Origin: Pseudomonas sp. S09G 359
GTDB taxonomy: Bacteria > Pseudomonadota > Gammaproteobacteria > Pseudomonadales > Pseudomonadaceae
Assembly (NCBI RefSeq): GCF_002843605.1
Contig: NZ_CP025263.1
Span: forward strand, 6,685,501 to 6,749,500
DNA length: 64,000 nt
Direction: 5' to 3'
The stretch's first letter is position 1. The number at the start of each line of letters is the position of its first letter. A program made the position numbers and the translations under genes. Shown piece after piece: positions 17,832-26,984 of this stretch. Below the pieces are notes generated by a model. It saw only the letters and a list, made by a program, of their open reading frames with translations. It did not search any database and had not been told where the DNA came from.

Positions 17832-18728
17832 ATGAATGCGCTGACTCTGCCGGATATCGCCGCGCAGGCTTCACGCCAAGCCTTGCCACTCGACTGGGTG
17901 GGTATGTGCGGCATCGCCTTGCCGATAATCATCGACGGCCAGCGCCTGACCGCCACCGCCGATGCCGGTGTGAGCCTGGACGACGGCGCCGCCCGTGGCA
18001 TTCATATGTCACGCCTGTACCTTGCCCTGGAAATGCTCGACCAGCAGCCCCTTACGCCTGCACTTCTGCGTAATGTACTGCAGCGTTTTCTCGACAGTCA
18101 TGAAGGTTTATCTAATAACGCCTACCTGCGTATCCACACCAACTTGCTGCTCAAACGAGCGGCACTGGTCAGCCCATTGACCGGCTGGAAAGGCTACCCG
18201 GTGAGCATCGAAGCGCGCCTGGAAAACCAGATGTTCCACGTGGAACTAAAAATTGACGTTACCTATTCCTCAACCTGCCCTTGCTCGGCTGCCCTCGCCA
18301 GGCAGTTGATTCAGCAGCAATTTCTTCAGGATTTCAGCAACACCGCGTTGCAGCATGATGATGTGTTGGCCTGGCTCGGCAGCGCCAACGGCATCGTCGC
18401 CACGCCCCACAGTCAGCGCAGCAGTGCACAGATGCTGATCGAATTGGACGGCAACCAACTCAGCTTGCCCCTCACCGAGCTGATCGATAGCGTCGAAGCT
18501 GCCCTCGGCACCGCCGTGCAAACCGCCGTGAAACGTGCGGATGAACAAGCCTTCGCCCTGGCCAACGGGCAGAACCTGATGTTCTGCGAAGACGCCGCCC
18601 GCCGCCTGAACCTCGCCTTGAAACGCTCGGATGCCGTCAAAGCCTTCCACCTGAAAGTGATCCACGCCGAAAGCCTGCACGCGCACGATGCCGTGGCTGA
18701 AAGCCGCTGGACGAGAAACCCTGCATGA
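17832..18728 (+). CDS. folE2: GTP cyclohydrolase FolE2 (type IB)
   Basis: A 298-residue GTP cyclohydrolase IB making dihydroneopterin triphosphate for folate. Unlike zinc-dependent FolE it works with other metals, so it is the zinc-sparing isozyme. The motif SSTCPCSA (near residue 147) carries the conserved catalytic/metal Cys. The start MNALTLPDIAAQ at 17832 is the usual N-terminus; an ATG four codons earlier (17820) is possible. Its end overlaps the next ABC ATPase start by 4 bases (ATGA). A parS-like 16-mer is embedded at 18232-18247. Confidence 0.95.
   Translation: MNALTLPDIAAQASRQALPLDWVGMCGIALPIIIDGQRLTATADAGVSLDDGAARGIHMSRLYLALEMLDQQPLTPALLRNVLQRFLDSHEGLSNNAYLRIHTNLLLKRAALVSPLTGWKGYPVSIEARLENQMFHVELKIDVTYSSTCPCSAALARQLIQQQFLQDFSNTALQHDDVLAWLGSANGIVATPHSQRSSAQMLIELDGNQLSLPLTELIDSVEAALGTAVQTAVKRADEQAFALANGQNLMFCEDAARRLNLALKRSDAVKAFHLKVIHAESLHAHDAVAESRWTRNPA
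18232..18247. other. parS-like ParB-binding site
   Basis: TGTTCCACGTGGAACT matches the parS consensus TGTTCCACGTGGAACA at 15 of 16 positions, and the inner 14-bp palindrome GTTCCACGTGGAAC is perfect. It lies within folE2 (encoding MFHVEL), about 45 kb from the parB gene at the other end of the window. Origin-proximal parS sites inside genes are normal in Pseudomonas. Confidence 0.8.
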
Positions 18729-19393
18729 TCACCTGCACCGCTTTGCGCTGGGGCGCCCCCGGCCAACCGCTGACACCTGCGGTCGATTTCACCCTGGAAA
18801 AAGGCAGCCTCACCGGCATCATCGGCGCCAACGGCACCGGTAAAAGCAGCCTGCTCAAAGTCATCGCCGGGCTGCAAAAACCCTTGGCCGGTAAAGTGAC
18901 AGTGGCTGTTCCACGCCGTGGCGGCCTGTCGTTCCTGCCCCAGCAGCAACACCTGGATCGCCAATTCCCGATCAGCTTGCAAGAGCTGGTAGCCGCCGGT
19001 TTCTGGGGCACCAAGCTCACCCCGGAGCAACGCAGCCAGCGCCTGCAAGCGGTACTGGATGACTGGTGCCTCAACGGCCTGGAACATCGCCCGTTGATGG
19101 CCTTGTCCGGCGGCGAACTGCAACGCGCCCTGCTCGCCCGCATGAGCCTGGCCGAAGCGCCAGTGTTGCTGCTCGACGAACCCCACGCCGCCCTCGACGA
19201 AGAAGGCCAGGCGCTGTGCTGGAAACACATCCACGCCTGGCACGAACAGGGCCGCACGCTGATCGTCGTCTGCCATGACTTGGCCTCCGTGCGCCACCAC
19301 ACCCAGCAAGTGGTGCAGATCAAAAGCAGCGGCTGCGTGTTCGGCCCCAGCAAAGAACTGATCCGCCCGCAACCGCACATGCAGGTGGCCTGA
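18725..19393 (+). CDS. metal ABC transporter ATP-binding protein (ZnuC-like, second system)
   Basis: A 222-residue ABC ATPase. Walker A GANGTGKSS is near residue 34, the Q-loop at LPQQQ, the signature LSGGELQRALLAR near 123, Walker B VLLLDEPHAALD near 146 and the switch His in VVCHDL. It is encoded with a family-3 (ABC-3) permease and a cluster A-I binding protein, a metal importer set. Because the set sits inside a Zur-box unit, zinc is the likely substrate. It is probably a second importer beside the usual zur-linked ZnuABC, which is not in the window. Overlapping ATGA junctions link it to folE2 and to the permease. Confidence 0.88.
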   Translation: MITCTALRWGAPGQPLTPAVDFTLEKGSLTGIIGANGTGKSSLLKVIAGLQKPLAGKVTVAVPRRGGLSFLPQQQHLDRQFPISLQELVAAGFWGTKLTPEQRSQRLQAVLDDWCLNGLEHRPLMALSGGELQRALLARMSLAEAPVLLLDEPHAALDEEGQALCWKHIHAWHEQGRTLIVVCHDLASVRHHTQQVVQIKSSGCVFGPSKELIRPQPHMQVA

Positions 19394-20259
19394 TGCACTT
19401 CACCGCCCAATTGTGGATGCCGTTTTTCGACTTTGTGTTTATGCGCCGCGCCTTGATCGGCGGGCTGGTGCTCGCGTGCAGCACCGCGCCGTTGGGGGTG
19501 TTCCTGATCCTGCGCCGCATGAGCCTGATCGGTGACGCCGTGGCCCACGGCATCCTGCCCGGCGCGGCCCTGGGCTTCTGGTTCGCCGGCCTTAGCCTGC
19601 CGGCGCTGACCATCGGCGGCCTCGGCGCGGGCCTGGGCATGGCCGGGTTGTCGGCGTGGATCACCCGCCGCACCGGCCTGCGCGAAGACGCCAGCCTCGC
19701 CGCCATCTACCCCATCTCCCTGGCCGCCGGCGTGCTGATCCTAGGCATCGCCGGCAAGCGCCTGGACCTGCTGCACCTGCTGTTCGGCTCGGCCCTGGCG
19801 GTAGACGAAACCACCTTGACCGGCATGCTGTGGGTATCCGGGTTCAGCCTGATCGCCATGGCGTTGATATACAAACCGCTGCTGCTGGACACCCTCGACC
19901 CACTGTTCTTGCAAACCGTCAGCCGCCTCGGGCCGCTGGCCCATGGGCTGTTTCTGACCCTGGTGGTGCTGAACCTGGTGATCGGCTTCCAGGCCATCGG
20001 CGCCTTGATGGTGGTGGGTTTGATGATGTTGCCGGCGATTGCTTCACGTTTCTGGAGCCGGCGCCTGCCGGTGTTGATCGCGGTATCGGCGGTGCTGGGA
20101 TGCCTGTCGGTGTGGTTGGGTTTGTTGTTGTCGTTCTACTACTCACTGCCCAGCGGCCCGGCGATTGTGCTGGTGGCTGGCGGTGGGTACCTGCTGTCCG
20201 TGGTCTTCGGTCCGGTGCACGGTTTGCTGCGCCGCCCGCCCTTGCTGTCATCCCAATGA
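19393..20259 (+). CDS. metal ABC transporter permease (ABC-3 family)
   Basis: A 288-residue inner-membrane permease with about eight hydrophobic segments. The ABC-3 family features are RRMSLIGDAVAHGILPGAALGF (near residues 42-63) and the conserved IGFQAIGALMVVGLMMLPAIAS segment (near 197-218). It forms the channel of the putative zinc importer with the ATPase before it and the binding protein after it. Its first base is the last base of the ATPase stop codon, and its own stop overlaps a possible ATG at 20256. Confidence 0.9.
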   Translation: MHFTAQLWMPFFDFVFMRRALIGGLVLACSTAPLGVFLILRRMSLIGDAVAHGILPGAALGFWFAGLSLPALTIGGLGAGLGMAGLSAWITRRTGLREDASLAAIYPISLAAGVLILGIAGKRLDLLHLLFGSALAVDETTLTGMLWVSGFSLIAMALIYKPLLLDTLDPLFLQTVSRLGPLAHGLFLTLVVLNLVIGFQAIGALMVVGLMMLPAIASRFWSRRLPVLIAVSAVLGCLSVWLGLLLSFYYSLPSGPAIVLVAGGGYLLSVVFGPVHGLLRRPPLLSSQ

Positions 20260-20270
20260 GGTGTTTCCCG

Positions 20271-21149
20271 ATGCGCGCTCTACTCGTGCTGTTCAGCCTG
20301 CTGCTGCCACTTTCACTGGCGCAGGCCGCCGACAAACTCCAAGTGGTTACCAGCTTCAGTATTCTGGATGACATCACCCACCAGATCGGTGGTGATCACA
20401 TCCAGATCAGCAACATGGTCGGCCCCGATTCCGACGCCCACACCTACGAGCCAACACCCGACGACGCCAAGGCGCTGCTCAAAGCAAAAGTCATCATCAA
20501 GAACGGCCTCGGTTTCGAGCCGTGGCTGGACCGCCTGGTGACCAGTACCGAAACCAAGGCCACCGTGGTTACCGCCAGCAAAGGCGTGATTTCCCACACC
20601 ATGGAGGAAGACGGCGAAACCATTCCCGACCCGCACGCCTGGCACAACCTGGCCAACGCCGAAATCTATGTGAACAACATTACCAAGGCGCTGGTTGCCG
20701 CCGACCCGGCCAACACAGCCGACTACCAGCGCAACAGCCAGGCCTACCTGAAAGAGATCTACCGCCTGCTGGCTGAAGCCAAGACCAAGTTCGGCGCGCT
20801 GCCAGCGGGCAACCGCCGCATCGTCACCTCCCATGACGCCTTCGGTTACCTGGGCCAGGCCTATGGCATTCAGTTCCTGGCGCCGCAGGGTTTGTCCACC
20901 GAGCGTGAACCGTCTGCCGCCGAAGTGGCTGCGCTGATCACCCAGATCCGCAAGGACAAGGTCAAGGCGGTGTTCATGGAAAACATCAAGGACTCGCGCC
21001 TGCTCAAGCAGATCGCTGACGAAAGCGGCGCGCAGATCGGCGGCACGCTGTACTCCGACGCCCTCGCTGCCGAAGGCCCGGCCAGCACCTTTACCGGGCT
21101 GTTCGAATACAACCTCAACACCCTGTGCGCGGCCCTCGGCAAGCCATGA
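20271..21149 (+). CDS. metal-binding ABC transporter substrate-binding protein
   Basis: A 292-residue periplasmic cluster A-I binding protein with signal peptide ([19 protein letters not shown]). Likely metal ligands are the His of DAHTYEP, the His of DPHAWHN, the His of TSHDAFGY and the Asp of LYSDAL near the C-terminus. It lacks the long His/Asp-rich loop of classical ZnuA, so it is closer to TroA-like proteins. Zinc is inferred from the Zur context and manganese cannot be excluded from sequence. The start at 20271 has GAGG nine bases upstream; the ATG at 20256 is the alternative. Confidence 0.88.
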   Translation: MRALLVLFSLLLPLSLAQAADKLQVVTSFSILDDITHQIGGDHIQISNMVGPDSDAHTYEPTPDDAKALLKAKVIIKNGLGFEPWLDRLVTSTETKATVVTASKGVISHTMEEDGETIPDPHAWHNLANAEIYVNNITKALVAADPANTADYQRNSQAYLKEIYRLLAEAKTKFGALPAGNRRIVTSHDAFGYLGQAYGIQFLAPQGLSTEREPSAAEVAALITQIRKDKVKAVFMENIKDSRLLKQIADESGAQIGGTLYSDALAAEGPASTFTGLFEYNLNTLCAALGKP

Positions 21150-21559
21150 AGCTGAGCATGCTCGACCTGGAAGGGGCTGCCCTGGGCAGCCGCTTTCCCC
21201 TTGAACCCGTGCTTGATGGGCTGCAGTGGAACAGCGACGGCCTGATTGCCGCCATCGCCCAGCAACACGGGACTGGCGAGGTATTGATGCTGGCCTGGAT
21301 GAACCGCCAGGCCCTCAACGAAACCCTGGCCACTGGGCAAGCCTGCTACTGGTCGCGCTCGCGCCAGCAGCTGTGGCGCAAAGGCGAAAGCTCCGGCCAC
21401 TGGCAACAGCTGGTGGAGGCTCGCCTGGATTGCGACGGCGACGCGGTGTTGCTGATCGTCAACCAACTGGGCCCGGCGTGTCACACCGGTCGACCCACCT
21501 GCTTCTACAACGCCATCGACGGCGACTACGTCCACATTATTTCGGAGCCCGCCGCATGA
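21146..21559 (+). CDS. hisI: phosphoribosyl-AMP cyclohydrolase paralogue (HisI2)
   Basis: A 137-residue HisI, which opens the adenine ring of phosphoribosyl-AMP in histidine synthesis. It keeps the metal-binding motif DCDGDAV and the Cys pair in [12 protein letters not shown]. It is a paralogue placed in a zinc-starvation unit, as known for Zur-linked hisI copies beside COG0523 genes; presumably it has altered metal affinity, although the classical ligands are unchanged here. ATGA overlaps link it to the binding protein upstream and the carbonic anhydrase downstream. Confidence 0.88.
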   Translation: MKLSMLDLEGAALGSRFPLEPVLDGLQWNSDGLIAAIAQQHGTGEVLMLAWMNRQALNETLATGQACYWSRSRQQLWRKGESSGHWQQLVEARLDCDGDAVLLIVNQLGPACHTGRPTCFYNAIDGDYVHIISEPAA

Positions 21560-22116
21560 TCCGCAAGAACCCTTCCGGCGATCTGCCGGTGATTGCCGAA
21601 TCGGCCTACGTCGACAAAACCGCGATCATCTGCGGCAAGGTGATCATCGGCGAGAACGTCTTCGTCGGCCCCTACGCCGTGATCCGCGCCGACGAAGTCG
21701 ACGCCAGCGGCGCCATGGACCCGATCACCATCGGTGCCAACTCGAACATCCAGGATGGCGTGGTCATCCATTCCAAATCCGGTGCCGCCGTGACCATCGG
21801 CGAGTTCACCTCCATTGCGCACCGCTCCATCGTCCACGGCCCGTGCACGGTCGGTGACCGCGTGTTTATCGGCTTCAACAGCGTGCTGTTCAACTGCGCC
21901 GTGGGCGACGGCTGCGTGGTGCGCCATAACTCTGTGGTCGACGGCCGCGACTTGCCCGCCGCCTTCTACGTGCCCTCCACTACCCGCATCGGGCCGAATA
22001 CCGACCTGTCGCAATTCCCGCCGGTGAGCGTCAGCGCCTCGGAATTTTCCGAAGACGTGGCGCGCACCAACGTCGACCTGGTGCGCGGCTACAAAGCCCT
22101 GCAAAACGAGTTCTGA
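21556..22116 (+). CDS. gamma-class carbonic anhydrase-like protein
   Basis: A 186-residue left-handed beta-helix protein with repeated hexapeptides ([20 protein letters not shown]). Candidate metal ligands are the His in VIHSKSG and the two His in [11 protein letters not shown], spaced as in Cam-type gamma carbonic anhydrases. It matches PA5540 by position. Gamma enzymes can use iron or cobalt, so it may replace zinc-dependent beta enzymes under deficiency; this is inference. It starts within the hisI stop codon. Confidence 0.87.
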   Translation: MIRKNPSGDLPVIAESAYVDKTAIICGKVIIGENVFVGPYAVIRADEVDASGAMDPITIGANSNIQDGVVIHSKSGAAVTIGEFTSIAHRSIVHGPCTVGDRVFIGFNSVLFNCAVGDGCVVRHNSVVDGRDLPAAFYVPSTTRIGPNTDLSQFPPVSVSASEFSEDVARTNVDLVRGYKALQNEF

Positions 22117-22119
22117 ACC

Positions 22120-23457
22120 ATGAGCCGCCTGTTGATCCGCAACGCCCGCCTGGTGAATGAAGGCCAGGAATTCGACGCCGATGTGCTGGTCGCCAATGGC
22201 CGAATCGAAAAGATCGCCAGCAGCATCGAAGGCTGCGTCGCCCCCGTGGCCATCGATGCTAGGGGCCAGTGGTTGCTGCCGGGCATGATCGACGACCAGG
22301 TGCACTTTCGCGAACCCGGCGCGCCGGACAAAGGCAGCTTCTACAGCGAATCGCGCGCGGCGGTGGCCGGCGGTATCACCAGCTTCATGGACATGCCCAA
22401 CACCAGCCCAGCTACCCTGGACCTGCCAGCCCTGGCCGATAAAAAGCGCCGCGCGGCCCTGCACTCGGTAGCCAATTACGGTTTTCACTTTGGCGTGAGC
22501 AACGACAACCTCGACACCGTCGCCGCCCTCGACCCGCGCGAGGTGGCCGGGGTCAAAGTGTTCATGGGCGCCTCCACCGGCAATATGCTGGTGGATGACC
22601 CGCGCATTCTGGAGCGGCTCTTCGCCGAGGTGCCGACCATCCTGCTGGCCCACTGCGAGCATACGCCGAGCATCCTGGCCAACGAACAGCGCCTGCGTGA
22701 ACGCTTCGGCGACAAGATCCCGGCCGTCGCTCACCCGCTGATCCGGGATGCCGAGGCGTGTTATCGCTCGTCGTCTTTTGCGGTGGAATTGGCCCAGCGC
22801 TTTGGCACGCGCCTGCATGTGCTGCACCTGACCAGCGCCCGTGAACTGGCGCTGTTCGAAGACAAGCCGTTGGCGGACAAACGCATTACCGCCGAAGTCT
22901 GCGTGCACCACCTGCTGTTCGATGACCACGACTATCACCGCCTCGGCCACCAGATCAAATGCAACCCGGCGATCAAGACCCGCGCCGACCGCGACGCCTT
23001 GCGCCAGGCTCTGCTCAGTGATCGCCTGGATGTGATTGGCACCGACCATGCGCCGCACACCTGGGCGCAAAAACAGTTGGGCTATCGTGAAGCGCCATCG
23101 GGTTTACCCCTGGTGCAGCATGCGCTGCCGGCGTTATTGGAGTTGGTGGCCGATGGGCTGCTGCCGCTGACCACTCTGGTGGCGAAAACCAGCCACCGGG
23201 TCGCCGACCTGTTTGCCATCCCGGACCGGGGTTATCTACGCGAGGGGTATTGGGCCGACCTGGTGCTGATCAAACCGGAGCCGGCGGGCAAGCCGGTGAG
23301 CAGCCAGCCGATCCTGGCCCGCTGCGGCTGGACGCCATTTGCCGAACGCAGCTTTCGCCATAGCGTCAGCACCACCTTGGTGTCCGGCCACCTGGCCTGG
23401 CACAACGGCCAGGTGGTCGACAGTTGCCAGGGCCTGCCCCTGTATTTTTTGCGTTAG
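22120..23457 (+). CDS. pyrC: dihydroorotase PyrC2 (class I type)
   Basis: A 445-residue amidohydrolase closing carbamoyl-aspartate to dihydroorotate in pyrimidine synthesis. It has the carboxylated-Lys region GVKVFMGASTG, metal His residues in LLAHCEHTP and VLHLTSA, and the catalytic Asp in GTDHAPHTW. The usual D-x-H-x-H motif near the start reads DDQVHFREPG, with Gln for the first His, a variant I associate with one dihydroorotase subgroup. It is the last gene of the Zur unit, 3 bases after the carbonic anhydrase, matching PA5541. Its stop overlaps the convergent DUF3617 gene. Confidence 0.9.
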   Translation: MSRLLIRNARLVNEGQEFDADVLVANGRIEKIASSIEGCVAPVAIDARGQWLLPGMIDDQVHFREPGAPDKGSFYSESRAAVAGGITSFMDMPNTSPATLDLPALADKKRRAALHSVANYGFHFGVSNDNLDTVAALDPREVAGVKVFMGASTGNMLVDDPRILERLFAEVPTILLAHCEHTPSILANEQRLRERFGDKIPAVAHPLIRDAEACYRSSSFAVELAQRFGTRLHVLHLTSARELALFEDKPLADKRITAEVCVHHLLFDDHDYHRLGHQIKCNPAIKTRADRDALRQALLSDRLDVIGTDHAPHTWAQKQLGYREAPSGLPLVQHALPALLELVADGLLPLTTLVAKTSHRVADLFAIPDRGYLREGYWADLVLIKPEPAGKPVSSQPILARCGWTPFAERSFRHSVSTTLVSGHLAWHNGQVVDSCQGLPLYFLR

Positions 23458-23975
23458 GCGCGCGGTTTGACCGTGCCGCAATCGTTGCCCAGCCACTGGG
23501 CGTGGCTATCCAGGCTGCCCTTCTGCTGAATGCCGGTGGCATTGAACGTGCCGTTGACGGTGGTGGTGAATTCCTTCTGGCTCTGGAAAGTCGCCACGCC
23601 AGTGCCCTGGGCTTTCGGGCAACTGAAGCGGAATTTCCACTGGTTGCCGGTCTTGTCGGTCACTTCCTGCTTGCAGCCCGATTGCGGGTCGGTCAGGGGG
23701 ATCGAGTCCGAGGCCACTTGGGCCGGAGTGAGGCACACCTGCACGCCTTTACCGGCCATGGTGATGCCTTGTTTTTCCAGCATGGCGCGCTGTTCCGGGG
23801 TCATCTGTTGCTTGAGCTGACCGAGGATCAGCGACAGGTCCGGCAGGTCCTGGTTATCGACTTTCATATTGCTGGTGGTCAATTCCCACAAGCCTGGCGC
23901 CAGCATCTGCGCCTGTGCTGCCACCGGCAGCGACAAACCAACAACCATGGCTAAACAGAGCAGACGAGCATTCAT
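23454..23975 (-). CDS. DUF3617 family periplasmic protein
   Basis: A 173-residue exported protein with signal peptide (MNARLLCLAMVVGLSLPVAAQAQ). The mature part shows the DUF3617 pattern: PGLWELTTSNM near the start, VCLTPAQV in the middle, three further Cys (GCKQ, FSCPK, NDCG) and an immunity-like beta-rich C-terminal part (GTFNATGIQQKGSLDSHAQW). Function unknown. It stands alone, convergent with pyrC and divergent from cardiolipin synthase. Confidence 0.85.
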   Translation of the reverse strand: MNARLLCLAMVVGLSLPVAAQAQMLAPGLWELTTSNMKVDNQDLPDLSLILGQLKQQMTPEQRAMLEKQGITMAGKGVQVCLTPAQVASDSIPLTDPQSGCKQEVTDKTGNQWKFRFSCPKAQGTGVATFQSQKEFTTTVNGTFNATGIQQKGSLDSHAQWLGNDCGTVKPRA

Positions 23976-24105
23976 CGGGTAACTCCTGGGTAATTGTGGG
24001 CGTTAGACGCCGCAAAGGCGCCAGTGTTGCACGGCAAATAAAATAGCGACATTCGCAGCCGTTCATGGTCTGTTAGGCAATGGATCGTCTGGAGTCATGT
24101 CGTTC

Positions 24106-25545
24106 ATGGATTTTTTTGGCCCGCACCTGCTCGCCTACTTCATTGCCTCACTGCACTTTCTCGGGACCCTCGCCGCGATCCACGCGGTGCTGACCGTCAG
24201 GACCGCCCAAGGCTCGATCGCCTGGGCCTTGTCGCTGATGTTCATGCCCTACCTCACGCTGATCCCCTACCTGATTTTTGGCCGTAGCACCTTCGACGCG
24301 TACATCCAGGCGCGGCGCCAGGCCAACCAGGAAATGCACACCGCCATCGCCGCGCTGAACTGGCGCCCGTGGGTCGAGGAAGCCCTGGCCGCGCGCAGCT
24401 CAAGTGCCTATACATCGTTGCGGGCCATGCCCAAGTTGGGCCGCATGCCGTGCCTGGCTAACAATGAAGTGCACTTGCTGATTAATGGCGATGCCACGTT
24501 CAGCGCGATTTTCGAGGCCATCCGCAACGCCAAAACCGCTGTGCTGTTCCAGTTTTTTATCATCCATGACGACGAGCTTGGCAGGCAGTTGCATGCCCTG
24601 CTGAAGGAAAAGGCTGCGCAAGGCGTAAGCATCTATGTGCTCTACGACCGCATTGGCAGCCACGCCTTGCCCCATCGTTATGCGCAATCGCTGCGCGACG
24701 CCGGGGTGCAGGTAAAAGCGTTCGCCACCCGCAGCGGCTGGCTCAATCGGTTCCAGGTGAATTTCCGCAACCACCGCAAGATCGTGGTGGTGGACGGCCT
24801 CACCGGGTTTGTCGGCGGCCACAACGTGGGCGATGAATACCTGGGCAAAAAACCGCCCCTGGCGCCGTGGCGCGATACCCATGTGCAAGTCACCGGCCCG
24901 GTGGTGGCGTGCCTGCAGGAATCGTTCGCCGAAGACTGGTTCTGGGCCGCTCGGGAACTGCCGCCGCTGATCCTACCAGACACTTACCCCGAAGACGGCG
25001 TGCTCTGCCAGTTGCTCGCCAGCGGCCCGGCCGACCCGTATGAAACCTGCTCGCTGTTTTTTGTCGAAGCCATCCACGCGGCCACCGAACGCGTGTGGAT
25101 CACCAGCCCGTATTTCATCCCCGACGAAGCCGTATTTGCCGCCCTGCGCCTGGCGGTGCTGCGCGGGGTGGACGTGCGCCTGTTGCTGCCCTCACGGCCC
25201 GACCACCGCATTGTGTATGCCGCCTCCAGCCTTTACGCGATCGAAGCGGTGCGCGCCGGTGTGCGGGTGTTCCGCTATACGCCGGGGTTTCTGCATCAGA
25301 AAGTGGTGTTGGTGGACAGCGAAATCAGCGCCATCGGCAGTGCGAACATGGACAACCGTTCGTTCCGGCTGAACTTCGAAGTGATGTTGCTCACCGTCGA
25401 CGAAGCCTTCGCCAAGCAGGTAGAGCAGATGCTGCTGGACGACTTCGACCAGGCCCATGAAGTCAGCCAGGAAGAAAGCCGCGAGACCCGCCGCTTGCAG
25501 CAACTGGGCATGCGCGTGGCGCGGCTGATCTCACCGATTCTTTAA
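24106..25545 (+). CDS. clsA: cardiolipin synthase A
   Basis: A 479-residue inner-membrane phospholipase D-type enzyme joining two phosphatidylglycerols into cardiolipin. It has two N-terminal transmembrane helices (about residues 5-30 and 38-58) and two HKD motifs, [10 protein letters not shown] (near 224) and [21 protein letters not shown] (near 400). The start MDFFGPHLL is chosen because other Pseudomonas ClsA proteins begin this way and GGAG lies 11 bases upstream. The ATG at 24097 is only two bases from that site. Confidence 0.93.
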   Translation: MDFFGPHLLAYFIASLHFLGTLAAIHAVLTVRTAQGSIAWALSLMFMPYLTLIPYLIFGRSTFDAYIQARRQANQEMHTAIAALNWRPWVEEALAARSSSAYTSLRAMPKLGRMPCLANNEVHLLINGDATFSAIFEAIRNAKTAVLFQFFIIHDDELGRQLHALLKEKAAQGVSIYVLYDRIGSHALPHRYAQSLRDAGVQVKAFATRSGWLNRFQVNFRNHRKIVVVDGLTGFVGGHNVGDEYLGKKPPLAPWRDTHVQVTGPVVACLQESFAEDWFWAARELPPLILPDTYPEDGVLCQLLASGPADPYETCSLFFVEAIHAATERVWITSPYFIPDEAVFAALRLAVLRGVDVRLLLPSRPDHRIVYAASSLYAIEAVRAGVRVFRYTPGFLHQKVVLVDSEISAIGSANMDNRSFRLNFEVMLLTVDEAFAKQVEQMLLDDFDQAHEVSQEESRETRRLQQLGMRVARLISPIL

Positions 25546-25561
25546 AAAACGCTGAAGATCT

Positions 25562-25686
25562 AAATGTGGGAGGGGCGGTGCGACGACTCGACTTGCTCCC
25601 GATAGCGATGTATCAGTGCCAGATCAGCTGGCTGACATACCGCCATCGGGGGCAAGTCGAGTCGTCGCACCGCCCCTCCCACATTT
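25562..25686. repeat. variant REPIN with extra sequence in both arms
   Basis: Outer arms begin GTGGGAGGGG as usual, then each carries about 15 extra bases (CGGTGCGACGACTCGACT) before TTGC-CCCGAT resumes. The two 42-base arms (25562-25603 and 25645-25686) are reverse complements except for one base. It lies between the convergent clsA and cfa genes. Confidence 0.88.
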
Positions 25687-25713
25687 TTACCGCGTTGTTT
25701 GTCTAAGCGTATT

Positions 25714-26898
25714 TCAGCGGTAGATATCTTCCCGCGTCCACGGCAGTTCATGGCCGCCATCGGCGTGGGGTTTTACCGCCAGGATCTGGTGCAAGTTGAT
25801 CCAGCCCCGCGCAAACGCATAAGCGCAACCGGCCAGGTACAGCCGCCAGATCCGCAACGCTTGCTCCGGTACCATCTTCGCCGCAGCTTCCAGGTTGTCC
25901 TCCAGGCGCTCGCTCCAATGGTCCAGGGTGCGCGCGTAGTGCAGGCGCAGGCTTTCGACGTCGACCACTTCCAGCCCGACTTCGCTGATTTCGGCGGTCA
26001 TCATCGCCAGGTGCGGCAGCTCGCCGTTGGGGAACACATACCGCTCGATAAAATCCCCGGCGCCACGGCCCACAGGGCGGCCGTCGGTATGCTTGGCGGT
26101 AATGCCATGGTTCATCACCAGGCCGCCTTCACGCACCGCGCCAAACAGCGTCTTGCAGTACTCCGCCAGGTTGGCGTGGCCGACGTGCTCGAACATGCCC
26201 ACGCTCACCACTTTGTCGAAACGACCGTCTTGCGGCAGGTCGCGGTAGTCGAGCAGTTGCAGGTCAACCTGGTCCTCCAGCCCCTCGGCCTTGACCCGTT
26301 CCCGCGCCAAAGCCAATTGCTCCTTGCTCAGTGTGATGCCAAACACCTTGACCCCGAATTCCCGCGCCGCATACCGCGCCAGCCCACCCCAACCGCAGCC
26401 TACGTCGAGCAAATATTCACCCGGCTGCAGCCGCAACTTGCGGCACAGGTGGCGAAATTTGTCTTGTTGGGCCTGGTCGATGGACTCGCTACCGGTTTCG
26501 AAATAACCGCAGGAGTACGCCATGTCCTGGTCCAGCCAGAGCTGGTAGAACTCGTTGGACAGGTCGTAGTGGTAGGAAATGGCCGCTGCGTCTGTGGCCT
26601 TGTCGTGGATGGAGCGCACCGGACGACTTCCCCCGTCGTCTTCGATCAGGGCGTGACTCAACTCGTCACATACCCGAATGACCTCGGAGATGGAGCCTTC
26701 CAGCTCCAGCTTGCCCTCGACGAAGGCTTCGCCCAGTGAGTCGAGCGTGGGATGGGTCAGTTGCGTGACGACGGTGGGGTCCTTCACCACGATGGTCACA
26801 CTGGGCTCGGGGCCCAAGTTGAATTCATGGCCATCCCAGAGTCGAAGACGCAGCGGTAACTGAAGATTCTGTAAGGCCGGTGGAAGTTGCGCGAGCAT
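25714..26898 (-). CDS. cfa: cyclopropane-fatty-acyl-phospholipid synthase
   Basis: A 394-residue SAM-dependent enzyme adding a methylene to unsaturated acyl chains of membrane phospholipids. It has an N-terminal lipid-binding part (1-120) and a Rossmann methyltransferase domain with LLDVGCGWGGLARYAA (near 155) and VSVGMFEHVG (near 226). Further family motifs are YHYDLSNEFYQLWLD and ERYVFPNGELP. AAGGGGGG precedes the ATG by seven bases. It matches PA5546 by position; Pseudomonas often carry a second, RpoS-controlled cfa elsewhere. Confidence 0.92.
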   Translation of the reverse strand: MLAQLPPALQNLQLPLRLRLWDGHEFNLGPEPSVTIVVKDPTVVTQLTHPTLDSLGEAFVEGKLELEGSISEVIRVCDELSHALIEDDGGSRPVRSIHDKATDAAAISYHYDLSNEFYQLWLDQDMAYSCGYFETGSESIDQAQQDKFRHLCRKLRLQPGEYLLDVGCGWGGLARYAAREFGVKVFGITLSKEQLALARERVKAEGLEDQVDLQLLDYRDLPQDGRFDKVVSVGMFEHVGHANLAEYCKTLFGAVREGGLVMNHGITAKHTDGRPVGRGAGDFIERYVFPNGELPHLAMMTAEISEVGLEVVDVESLRLHYARTLDHWSERLEDNLEAAAKMVPEQALRIWRLYLAGCAYAFARGWINLHQILAVKPHADGGHELPWTREDIYR

Positions 26899-26984
26899 GA
26901 GTAGTCCCCCCTTGTTTCAGACGTCTGCTGTGAGGGTAGACCATCCGAAGAAAAGTAGGAGGCTATCGATTTGATAGCCGTCTT

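Noticed and set aside
21526..23070. 514-codon open frame on the minus strand
   Set aside because: It is antisense to the carbonic anhydrase and dihydroorotase genes.
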